Assembly: GCA_015075275.1 (NCBI GenBank)
Contig: JABTUU010000002.1
Span: 1,116,001 to 1,180,000, forward strand
Direction: 5' to 3'
From: Anaerolineales bacterium
Lineage (GTDB): Bacteria; Chloroflexota; Anaerolineae; Anaerolineales; Villigracilaceae
DNA length: 64,000 nucleotides
Part shown: one piece after another, positions 16,787-24,356 of the stretch
How positions within the stretch are numbered: the first letter of the stretch is position 1
Layout of the letters: each line of letters begins with the position of its first letter
Position numbers and translations under genes: made by a program
Notes under the pieces: generated by a model
Databases searched by the model: none
The model's input: the letters and a program-made list of their open reading frames with translations, nothing else
What the model was told of the DNA's origin: nothing

Positions 16787-16806
16787 AAGTGGTAAGAAGT
16801 GGTAAG
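16787..16806 (+). promoter_or_regulatory. MraZ box: two tandem 10-bp repeats
   Basis: AAGTGGTAAG occurs twice without gap at 16787-16796 and 16797-16806, and a related TGG motif precedes it (about 16780). Direct repeats containing GTGG with a spacing of about ten bases are what MraZ octamers bind in other bacteria, and the site lies at the expected transcription start. It suggests autoregulation of the operon. Confidence 0.7.
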
Positions 16807-16854
16807 AGCGCCGGCATTCCCGGCGTTCGCCAATTAAAAGGATAAATAGCACAA

Positions 16855-17304
16855 ATGTTCTTAGGCCAGTTCTATCACAATCTTGATGATAAAGGGCGCT
16901 TAATGATTCCTGCGCGCTATCGCGACTTGTTAGCGGCTGGCGCGTTCGTCACGCAAGGTTTCGACAAGTGCCTGATGGTGATGACCGATGCGTACTTCAA
17001 AGAAGTGTACGAGCGCATCAACAATATGAACATGGCGGATGCATCCGCTCGCATGTTGCGCCGACTCATCCTGTCGAACGCGTATCCGGTGGAAGTGGAT
17101 AAAGTCGGGCGCATCCTCGTCCCGCAAAACCTGCGTGAGTTCCTCGGTATTGCAAGCGGCGAACTCACTGTGGCGGGGCAGGGCGATTACTTCGAAGTGT
17201 GGACTCCTGCCGATTGGAAATCGCAAATGGATAATTTGCAGGATGTGGAAGCGAACCAACAACGCTTTGCCACGCTTGATCTTTCAAAGAACAATTCTTC
17301 GTAG
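16855..17304 (+). CDS. mraZ: Transcriptional regulator MraZ
   Basis: A 149-residue protein with two SpoVT-AbrB-like halves. The first begins M-F-L-G-Q-F-Y-H-N-L-D-D-K-G-R-L and the second contains V-D-K-V-G-R-I-L-V-P. It is a ring-forming DNA-binding protein that controls its own operon. An AAAAGGA sequence precedes the ATG. The stop codon TAG is the first part of a GC-rich inverted repeat (17301-17353). Confidence 0.96.
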   Translation: MFLGQFYHNLDDKGRLMIPARYRDLLAAGAFVTQGFDKCLMVMTDAYFKEVYERINNMNMADASARMLRRLILSNAYPVEVDKVGRILVPQNLREFLGIASGELTVAGQGDYFEVWTPADWKSQMDNLQDVEANQQRFATLDLSKNNSS

Positions 17305-17353
17305 GGGCGAGGTTTTCTCGCCCCAAACATGGGCGGGGAAACCCTGCCCCTAC
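17301..17353. repeat. GC-rich double-hairpin repeat between mraZ and rsmH
   Basis: The element begins GTAGGGGC and ends GCCCCTAC. Inside are two hairpins: GGGGCGAG with CTCGCCCC (17304-17324), and GGGCGGGG with CCCTGCCC (17331-17349, one mismatch). Elements of the GTAGGGGCG type are dispersed in many Chloroflexota and cyanobacterial genomes. It supplies the mraZ stop and ends three bases before the rsmH start. Confidence 0.75.
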
Positions 17354-17355
17354 GC

Positions 17356-18273
17356 ATGATGTTACACAAACCTGTACTTTACCAAGAGATTATACACTCG
17401 TTGCAACCTCATCGCGGAGGGCGCTATGTGGATGGGACACTCGGCGCGGGCGGTCACGCTCGCGGAATTTTGGAGGCATCTGCGCCAGATGGGCAACTGC
17501 TCGGTCTCGATGTAGACCCGCAGGCGTTAGCGATCGCTCGTGAGACCTTGGCTCCTTACGAACATCGCATCCATCTGGCGCAAGCCTCCTACACGACTCT
17601 CTCGTCGCAATTGGCGGATCTCAAATGGGATTCGGTGGACGGCATCGTCCTCGACCTCGGCGCATCCTCCATGCAGTTCGATACGCCCGAGCGCGGCTTC
17701 TCGTTTCAACACGACGCTCCGCTCGACATGCGATTTGGACCCAACGCGTTGCAGACTGCGGCAGACATCGTCAACACATATTCCGAAAGCGAACTTGCGG
17801 ATGTGCTGTACGAATTCGGCGAAGAACGCGACTCTCGCAAACTCGCGCGAGCCATCGTGAAAGCCAGACCGCTTCATACGACGGGACAACTGGTCGCAGT
17901 CATCGAAGCAGTTTCTCCCCGTCGAGGGAATCGAGTCCATCCCGCCACGCGAACCTTCCAAGCGCTGAGGATCGCGGTGAACGACGAGTTGGCGTCGGTG
18001 GCGAAAACGCTTCCGCAAGCCGTAGCCAGCCTCCACGTCGGAGGCAGACTCGCAGTGATCTCCTTCCACTCGCTGGAAGATCGCATCGTCAAAGATTTTT
18101 TTAGAGAACAAAGCAAAGACCTGGTCAATCCGCCTTACGAAAAATTGTACGAAGTGGAACGCAAGGCGACGATCAAAGAGGTAAACCGAAAACCGATCTT
18201 GCCCTCGGAAGAAGAAACGAAAAACAATCCGAGAGCGCGCAGTGCGAAACTCCGCATTGCCGAAAAATTGTAG
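17356..18273 (+). CDS. rsmH: 16S rRNA m4C1402 methyltransferase RsmH
   Basis: A 305-residue enzyme from ATG 17356, or 304 from the adjacent ATG 17359; the frame can be extended to 17329, but that part reads through the repeat. The start H-K-P-V-L-Y-Q-E-I and the motifs Y-V-D-G-T-L-G-A-G-G-H, D-L-G-A-S-S-M-Q-F-D and I-S-F-H-S-L-E-D-R are diagnostic of RsmH (MraW). It methylates N4 of C1402 in 16S rRNA. It stands second in the dcw operon, as usual. Its TAG stop belongs to a palindromic repeat. Confidence 0.96.
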   Translation: MMLHKPVLYQEIIHSLQPHRGGRYVDGTLGAGGHARGILEASAPDGQLLGLDVDPQALAIARETLAPYEHRIHLAQASYTTLSSQLADLKWDSVDGIVLDLGASSMQFDTPERGFSFQHDAPLDMRFGPNALQTAADIVNTYSESELADVLYEFGEERDSRKLARAIVKARPLHTTGQLVAVIEAVSPRRGNRVHPATRTFQALRIAVNDELASVAKTLPQAVASLHVGGRLAVISFHSLEDRIVKDFFREQSKDLVNPPYEKLYEVERKATIKEVNRKPILPSEEETKNNPRARSAKLRIAEKL

Positions 18274-18330
18274 TGCCGACTTTAGTCGGCGATACCCCTA
18301 GATATTGTATTGCCGACTGAAGTCGGCGGT
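18271..18330. repeat. Two GCCGACT-N2-AGTCGGC palindromes behind rsmH (copies B and C)
   Basis: Copy B (18275-18290, loop TT) includes the TAG stop of rsmH in its flank. Copy C (18312-18327, loop GA) follows 21 bases later. The flanks are shared with copy A at 7477: TA before and G-N-TAC after the palindrome. The pair lies between rsmH and ftsL. Confidence 0.8.
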
Positions 18331-18362
18331 ACGCGACCAATCGCCCAAATATAAAGGTCGTT

Positions 18363-18818
18363 ATGCAAGTAACACAGATCATCCATGCTTATAAACAAGC
18401 CCCGTGGCGCGTTCAGCGCCAATATACGGGCGCGTTTTTGCTTATCGTGATCGGCGTTGCAATGATTGCGGCGCTGTATCTCATGGTCTCTGCGCGCGCG
18501 GCGATTACTGGACGCGAGATTCAAAGCCTACGAGATGAAATCACCGTGACGCGGCGCATCAATGCCGACCTTGAAGCGCGGATCGGCGATCTGACCTCAA
18601 CTAGCGCAATGCAACAGCGCGCCCGCCAGTTGAATTATCGTCCGGTGCTGCCGGGCGAATTAGAGTATTTGGCGGTGCCGAACTTTTTCGTCCCTGAGCC
18701 GGCGATTCTTCTCGCGGCGCAGGATGCGACTGAGTTTGAACGCATCGTTCCGCCCGAGTACACGCAATCGTTGATCGAATGGTTTGACGAACGCATTCGC
18801 TTGGGAGGCGCGCAGTAA
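18363..18818 (+). CDS. ftsL: FtsL-like septum formation protein
   Basis: A 151-residue bitopic protein: a short cytoplasmic N-terminus, one membrane helix (about residues 20-40) and a predicted coiled coil (about 45-80), then a C-terminal extension. This layout and its position between rsmH and ftsI fit FtsL, which with FtsQ and FtsB regulates septal wall synthesis. FtsL sequences diverge strongly, so the assignment rests mainly on topology and context. The C-terminal 60 residues exceed the usual length. Confidence 0.75.
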   Translation: MQVTQIIHAYKQAPWRVQRQYTGAFLLIVIGVAMIAALYLMVSARAAITGREIQSLRDEITVTRRINADLEARIGDLTSTSAMQQRARQLNYRPVLPGELEYLAVPNFFVPEPAILLAAQDATEFERIVPPEYTQSLIEWFDERIRLGGAQ

Positions 18819-18819
18819 T

Positions 18820-20556
18820 ATGCGTCAACAGTATGCGATCCGTTCGCTATTCCTTATTTTCTGCTTTGCGTTGGCGGGGCTGGGCATTCTCGCGCAAATG
18901 ATCCGTATTCAGAGCAGCGAGCAGGCGTCGGTCTTTCTCTCGCAAGGCGACCTGTACGCCGGTGAGTTTCGTACGTTCTATCCCGAACGCGGGTTAATCT
19001 ATGACCGCAACGGTTACCTGCTCGCTGGCAACCGGACGGTCTATGAAGTAGGTGTGAACTTATCCGATTTGAACGATCCCGAATCGGTTGCATACAACCT
19101 CAGCGTATATCTCGGATTAACGTATGACGAGGTGTATAACCGGCTGACTGATTTCCCCGATACATGGCGCTATGTTGTGATTCAAGATTATGTGGATGCG
19201 GACGTTGTCGCTTCGTTGCAGGAACTCATTCAACAGATGAAAAATGTCGGCGATCGGCGTTTGAACGGGATTGCGTTTCATCCGCATTTTCAGCGCAGTT
19301 ATCCTGAAGATGCGCTTGCCTCGAATGTGCTGGGTTTTGTCGCGCGCGATGGTCGCGGATATTTTGGCATTGAAGAGAAGTATAACGACTTACTGGCTGG
19401 CAACCCGGTGCAGGTTTGGGTGCCGAGCGATCCGAACAAAGCCACTGAAATCCCGCGCGTTCCGAATGGCACCGATCTGGCGCTGACGATCAACCGTGAT
19501 TTGCAAGCGCGCGTCGAATCTATCCTGGATGATTCGCTGGTCCAATACGGCGCAGCGAACGGTGCGATCGTGGTGATGGATCCGCGCAATGGAGAGATTC
19601 TGGCGATGGCGACGACTCCGCGCATGGATTTGAATAATTACAATGCGTACTTCTCTTTGTACGATAACGGAAGCCAGTACAACCGCGTTGTGAACATGGC
19701 GTATGAGCCCGGCTCGGTGTTGAAAATTTTGACGATGGCGGCGGCGATTGACAATGGAACCGTTGTGCCGCAGACGACATTTTTAGATACCGGCTCGATT
19801 CAGATCGGCGGCGCGGTCGTTTGGAACTGGAATCGCGATTCATGGGGGCTGCAAGACATGACTGGTTGCCTGCAGCATTCGTTGAATGTGTGTATGACCT
19901 GGCTTTCTACTCAGATGGGTCCGAGCGTGTTCTATGGTTACATGGAACGTTTTGGGCTAGGGCGCCGCACCGGCATAGATCTTGCCGATGAGGCGTTGGG
20001 CAGGCTTAAAACCCCCGGTGATTCGGATTGGTATATTGTTGATCTCGGCACGAACGCCTTCGGACAGGGCGTCTCAGTCACTGCGATGCAAATGTTGATG
20101 GCGTCTTCCGCCTTTGCCAATGATGGGAAGATGGTCACGCCGCATGTTTTATATTCCATGCTGCGCGACGGACATCAATATAACGTTCCTTCGCAGTATG
20201 GCGGTTCGCCGATCTCTGCGCAAACGGCGCGCACCTTGAATAACATGCTGGCAAACTCGCTTGAAGCTGAAGCCTCCAGCGCGTTGTTGCCGGGTTATCG
20301 CGTGGCGGGTAAAACAGGCACCGCTCAAATCCCCACCGATTATGGCTATGATCCTTCCAAAACGAATGCGTCTTTCATCGGTTGGGGTCCGGTGGACGAC
20401 CCGCAATTTATGATCTATATCTGGCTCCAACAACCCACGTCGTCGCCGTGGAGTTCGGAGACTGCCGCGCCTGTCTTCTCTAAAGTTGCCGAACAGACCG
20501 TGATTCTGCTCAATATCCCGCCCGATAACGTCCGTCTGGCGCTTTCATCGAAATAA
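18820..20556 (+). CDS. ftsI: Septal transpeptidase FtsI (class B PBP)
   Basis: A 578-residue protein from ATG 18820; a GGGAGG is at 18803-18808. One membrane helix near the N-terminus is followed by the PBP dimerisation domain (E-R-G-L-I-Y-D-R-N-G) and the transpeptidase domain. The three active-site motifs are S-V-L-K (catalytic Ser), S-L-N and K-T-G-T. No PASTA repeats follow. It crosslinks peptidoglycan at the division site together with FtsW. murE, which normally follows, is absent; murF starts four bases downstream. Confidence 0.95.
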   Translation: MRQQYAIRSLFLIFCFALAGLGILAQMIRIQSSEQASVFLSQGDLYAGEFRTFYPERGLIYDRNGYLLAGNRTVYEVGVNLSDLNDPESVAYNLSVYLGLTYDEVYNRLTDFPDTWRYVVIQDYVDADVVASLQELIQQMKNVGDRRLNGIAFHPHFQRSYPEDALASNVLGFVARDGRGYFGIEEKYNDLLAGNPVQVWVPSDPNKATEIPRVPNGTDLALTINRDLQARVESILDDSLVQYGAANGAIVVMDPRNGEILAMATTPRMDLNNYNAYFSLYDNGSQYNRVVNMAYEPGSVLKILTMAAAIDNGTVVPQTTFLDTGSIQIGGAVVWNWNRDSWGLQDMTGCLQHSLNVCMTWLSTQMGPSVFYGYMERFGLGRRTGIDLADEALGRLKTPGDSDWYIVDLGTNAFGQGVSVTAMQMLMASSAFANDGKMVTPHVLYSMLRDGHQYNVPSQYGGSPISAQTARTLNNMLANSLEAEASSALLPGYRVAGKTGTAQIPTDYGYDPSKTNASFIGWGPVDDPQFMIYIWLQQPTSSPWSSETAAPVFSKVAEQTVILLNIPPDNVRLALSSK

Positions 20557-20560
20557 TAAC

Positions 20561-21985
20561 ATGTTGACTATTGCAGATGTAATTGAAGCCATTACTAGCC
20601 TTCGCCCCTCTTGCGCCGATGTGATCACGGAGGGGGTGATCGATTCGCGCCAAGCGAGTCCCGGCTCGTTGTTCATCGCTATTCCCGGCGAGAAAGTAGA
20701 TGGACACGATTTCATTGCCGAAGCATTTGGACGAGGGGCGTCATTTGCATTGGTTCAACGAGATGTGGACGCTTCCTTCCGAACCTTTGACCTGCGCGCG
20801 CCGTTCTCGCTTGAATCCTTTGTAGAGACGGAATACGCGCCTCCATTCTGCTTACGCGTAGAGAATACTATCGCTGCGTTACAACAGATCGCTCGTTTCT
20901 GGCGGCGTAAAATGGATGTGCGCGTTATCGGCGTAACCGGCAGCGTGGGAAAGTCCACCACGAAAGAGCTTATTGCCGAAGTGTTGGGCGTGCTTTACCA
21001 TACATTGAAAAGCCCCGGTAATTTGAATAACGAGATCGGCTTGCCGTTGACCTTGCTTAAACTCAGCCCGGGGCATCAACGCGTTGTCCTAGAGATGGGC
21101 TTCTATGTTCCGGGCGAGATCGCGCTCTTGTGCGATATCGCGCTTCCGCAAGTAGGAGTAGTGACGAACATTGGCACGGTTCATGCGGAGCGCGCCGGGT
21201 CGCAAGAAGCTATTGCGCGCGGTAAGGCTGAATTAGTTCAGGCGTTGCCGCCGGCTCCTGAAGGCGTGGCAATCCTCAACTTCGACGATGCGTGGGTCCG
21301 CAGGATGGAAGAGAAAACAAAAGCGCGCGTCTTCTTCTATGGATTATCGCATGAGGCGCATTTATGGGCGGATCAAGTTGAAGGGTTGGGTTTGGACGGA
21401 ATCCGTTTCCGGATGCATTATCAAGGCGAGAATTTGCATGTGAAAATCCCGCTGATCGGGCGGCACTCGGTACATACTGCATTGCGCGCTGCGGCGGTTG
21501 GATTAATGGAAGGGATGAATTGGCAGGAGATTCTTGAAGGGTTGAGTCAAAGACATACGCAATTGCGGCTTACTGCCGTGCGAAGCGCTAACGGCGCTTT
21601 GTTGCTGGACGATACCTATAACGCCTCGCCTGAATCTATGCTTGCTGCGCTGAACCTACTGGACGAGTTGGACGGGCGTAAGGTCGCCGTATTGGGCGAT
21701 ATGTTTGAACTGGGCCCGTATGAACGTGGGGGACATGAGATGGTCGGCTTGCGCGCAGCGCGAGTGGCGGATGTGTTGCTCACGCTGGGTGAGCGTGCGC
21801 ATATCATTGCCGAGGCTGCGCGTCGAGCCGGTATGAAGAAATCGTCGGTGTTGGAGTTCGACGCGATCGGGCCGGCGGTGGATTGGCTGAGCGCCAATCT
21901 GTCGCCGAACGATGTGGCATTGATCAAAGGTTCGCACGGTTTGCGCATGGACCGCATCGTCAACTTGTTGGAGACGCGCTCATGA
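20561..21985 (+). CDS. murF: UDP-MurNAc-tripeptide--D-Ala-D-Ala ligase MurF
   Basis: A 474-residue Mur ligase with all three domains. The P-loop is V-T-G-S-V-G-K-S-T-T-K, the central domain has I-G-T-V-H-A-E and the C-terminal domain has L-L-D-D-T-Y-N-A-S-P, which is specific to MurF. It adds D-Ala-D-Ala to the UDP-linked tripeptide in the cytoplasm. Its TGA stop overlaps the ATG of mraY. Confidence 0.95.
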   Translation: MLTIADVIEAITSLRPSCADVITEGVIDSRQASPGSLFIAIPGEKVDGHDFIAEAFGRGASFALVQRDVDASFRTFDLRAPFSLESFVETEYAPPFCLRVENTIAALQQIARFWRRKMDVRVIGVTGSVGKSTTKELIAEVLGVLYHTLKSPGNLNNEIGLPLTLLKLSPGHQRVVLEMGFYVPGEIALLCDIALPQVGVVTNIGTVHAERAGSQEAIARGKAELVQALPPAPEGVAILNFDDAWVRRMEEKTKARVFFYGLSHEAHLWADQVEGLGLDGIRFRMHYQGENLHVKIPLIGRHSVHTALRAAAVGLMEGMNWQEILEGLSQRHTQLRLTAVRSANGALLLDDTYNASPESMLAALNLLDELDGRKVAVLGDMFELGPYERGGHEMVGLRAARVADVLLTLGERAHIIAEAARRAGMKKSSVLEFDAIGPAVDWLSANLSPNDVALIKGSHGLRMDRIVNLLETRS

Positions 21986-22974
21986 AACATACTGCGCTGG
22001 TATTGGGACTGGCGATGTTCGCATTCGTAATGACCGTCATCTGGGGCGCGCCTTTGTTGCGTGTGTTGCGATATTTCAAAATTGGCAAGATTATTCGCGT
22101 CGAGGAACCGGATCAACATCGCGTTAAGATGGGCACCCCTACGATGGGCGGCGTGATGTTCATCTTGCCGACGTTATTGCTGACCGGGCTGCTCAACGCG
22201 GCAGCGGTAATCGGTCTCGATGTGATCGGACGTTCGGTGCTTGTTCCGCTAACCGTGATGGTTCTATTTGGCATTCTGGGCGCGCTTGACGATTGGGAAG
22301 GGATTCGCGGGAAACGTCGCGGCGATGGCATGCGCATACGCACGAAATTCTTGGCTCAGGTCGCCCTCGCGGTAGGGACGGCGTTTGTATTGAAGTATTT
22401 GCTCGGTTCGCCGGATGTGTATCTACCCGGCTATAAATCGCCTATAGATTTGGGGTTTTGGTACATCCCAATTGCGGCATTTGTGATTGTCAGCGAAGCG
22501 AACGCGGTTAACTTTACCGACGGTCTGGACGGTCTGGCTGGGTTGATTTCTGCGACGGCGTTTGCCGCGTTTGGCGGCGTAGCGTTGATCGGCGGACAGG
22601 TGTACCTCGCACAATTCTGTTTTATCGTCGTCGGCGCGTTGTTCGGTTTCTTGTGGTTTAACGTGCATCCCGCCGAGTTGATCATGGGCGATACCGGCTC
22701 CATGGCGCTCGGCGCCACGTTGGCAGTGGTGGCGCTAATGACCGGTCACTGGCCCCTCTTGCTTGTTATCGCTATTATTCCGTTGAGCGAGGCGTTGAGC
22801 GTATCCATTCAGATCGCGTACTTTCGCATTACGAAAGGCAAACGTTTCTTCAAGATGGCTCCGATTCATTTGCATTTTGAACTGCTTGGATGGAGCGAGA
22901 CGCAGATTGTGCAGCGTTTTTGGTTAATTGGTTTGCTCGCCGGGATGATCGGCGTGGGACTGGCGTTGATATAA
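21982..22974 (+). CDS. mraY: Phospho-MurNAc-pentapeptide transferase MraY
   Basis: A 330-residue protein with about ten membrane helices, from the ATG that overlaps the murF stop; the longer frame from 21883 would be read inside murF. It carries the catalytic Asp pair in G-A-L-D-D-W-E, the N-F-T-D-G-L-D-G-L motif and G-D-T-G-S-M. The family's His cluster, normally P-I-H-H-H-F-E, reads P-I-H-L-H-F-E. It makes lipid I from the UDP-pentapeptide and undecaprenyl phosphate. Confidence 0.95.
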   Translation: MKHTALVLGLAMFAFVMTVIWGAPLLRVLRYFKIGKIIRVEEPDQHRVKMGTPTMGGVMFILPTLLLTGLLNAAAVIGLDVIGRSVLVPLTVMVLFGILGALDDWEGIRGKRRGDGMRIRTKFLAQVALAVGTAFVLKYLLGSPDVYLPGYKSPIDLGFWYIPIAAFVIVSEANAVNFTDGLDGLAGLISATAFAAFGGVALIGGQVYLAQFCFIVVGALFGFLWFNVHPAELIMGDTGSMALGATLAVVALMTGHWPLLLVIAIIPLSEALSVSIQIAYFRITKGKRFFKMAPIHLHFELLGWSETQIVQRFWLIGLLAGMIGVGLALI

Positions 22975-22976
22975 CG

Positions 22977-24356
22977 ATGAAAACGGATTGGAACGAGAAG
23001 CGTGTTTTAATTCTAGGCGCCGCCCGGCAAGGGCTGGCTCTTGCGCGCTGGCTGTCGCGGCATGGGGCGCGAGTCGCGGTCAGCGATATGCGCAGAGCGG
23101 AAGAATTGCGCCCGGCGCGCGAGGCGCTTGCGGAATATCAAATTGACTGGGCGCTTGGCGGGCATCCGCTTGAATTGTTGGATTCGGCGGATGTGTTATG
23201 CCTCTCCGGCGGAGTTCCGCTCACGCTCCCGATCGTGGCGGAGGCGATGAGGCGGGAGATTCCGCTCTCGAACGATTCGCAGATCTTTATGGAGGTCGTT
23301 CCATGCAAGACGGTCGGCATTACCGGCTCGGCGGGTAAGACTACAACGACAACGTTAATAGGAGCGATGGCGAAGAAAACCTATGGCGAGAATGCGTATG
23401 TCGGCGGGAATATCGGCGATCCATTGTTAAATTACGTGGACGATATGAAGCCTGAAGATATTGCCATTCTTGAACTTTCTTCGTTTCAATTGGAACAAAT
23501 GACTCTCTCGCCGAACATTGCCGCGATTCTGAACATTACCCCGAATCATTTGGACCGGCATGGCGCAATGGATGCGTATACGGCGGCGAAGAGGCGCATC
23601 TTGGATTTTCAATCGCAAGAAAATATTGCCGTGTTGAATTGCGACGATGTAGGCGCGTGGACGTTGCGCGACGCCGTAAAAGGAAAATTGTTCGCTTTCA
23701 GCCTGCATCCGCTTGAAGAAGGCTTGGATGGCGCACACTTGGATGACGGTTGGTTAATTCTGCGTGAAAATGGCGCGTCATTCCGATTGATGGCGCGTGA
23801 GAAAATTCATTTGCGCGGCGAGTACAACGCGGCGAACGCGCTGGCGGCGTTTGCGATCGGTCGTGCGGCGGGCTTTCCGGTAGACGCGATGGTCGCGGCG
23901 GCTGAAGAGTTCCGCGGCGTGCCGCATCGCTTGGAGTTGGTGCGCGAGCTGAATGGCGTACGCTGGTACAACAATTCCATCGCTAGCGCGCCCGAACGGA
24001 CGATTGCCGTTATCCATGCGTTTGAGGAGCCGATCGTATTGTTGCTTGGCGGACGAGATAAAAACCTTCCGTGGGAAAGTTTAATGCGACTCGTCAATGA
24101 GCGCGTGAATCACGTAGTGATCTTTGGCGAGGCGGCGGAGAAGATCGAGCGAACGGCGAACAGCCTGTCCGTCAGAATGAAGCGGACTCCGATCACGCGT
24201 GCACACGGATTGCGCGAGGCGGTCCTCAAAGCGGCGAAGATCGCTAAGCCGGGCGACGTCGTGCTGTTCTCGCCGGGCGGCACTAGTTTTGACGAGTTCA
24301 AGGATTTTGAAGAACGCGGAGAAAGGTTTCGAGAATGGGTTCACAAACTTTCGTAA
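22977..24356 (+). CDS. murD: UDP-MurNAc-L-Ala--glutamate ligase MurD
   Basis: A 459-residue Mur ligase from ATG 22977, two bases after the mraY stop. The N-terminal Rossmann domain starts V-L-I-L-G-A-A-R-Q-G, the P-loop is G-S-A-G-K-T-T-T-T-T and the C-terminal domain has R-L-E-L-V-R-E-L-N-G. The motif usually written N-D-S-K-A-T-N in MurD reads N-N-S-I-A-S-A here, so glutamate binding may differ. It overlaps ftsW by 22 bases. Confidence 0.92.
   Translation: MKTDWNEKRVLILGAARQGLALARWLSRHGARVAVSDMRRAEELRPAREALAEYQIDWALGGHPLELLDSADVLCLSGGVPLTLPIVAEAMRREIPLSNDSQIFMEVVPCKTVGITGSAGKTTTTTLIGAMAKKTYGENAYVGGNIGDPLLNYVDDMKPEDIAILELSSFQLEQMTLSPNIAAILNITPNHLDRHGAMDAYTAAKRRILDFQSQENIAVLNCDDVGAWTLRDAVKGKLFAFSLHPLEEGLDGAHLDDGWLILRENGASFRLMAREKIHLRGEYNAANALAAFAIGRAAGFPVDAMVAAAEEFRGVPHRLELVRELNGVRWYNNSIASAPERTIAVIHAFEEPIVLLLGGRDKNLPWESLMRLVNERVNHVVIFGEAAEKIERTANSLSVRMKRTPITRAHGLREAVLKAAKIAKPGDVVLFSPGGTSFDEFKDFEERGERFREWVHKLS

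Noticed and set aside
17329..17355. Longer N-terminus of RsmH
   Set aside because: It translates the GC-rich repeat and lacks family similarity before H-K-P-V-L.
21883..21981. Longer N-terminus of MraY
   Set aside because: This part overlaps the end of murF and is not hydrophobic; the ATGA overlap start is typical for the operon.
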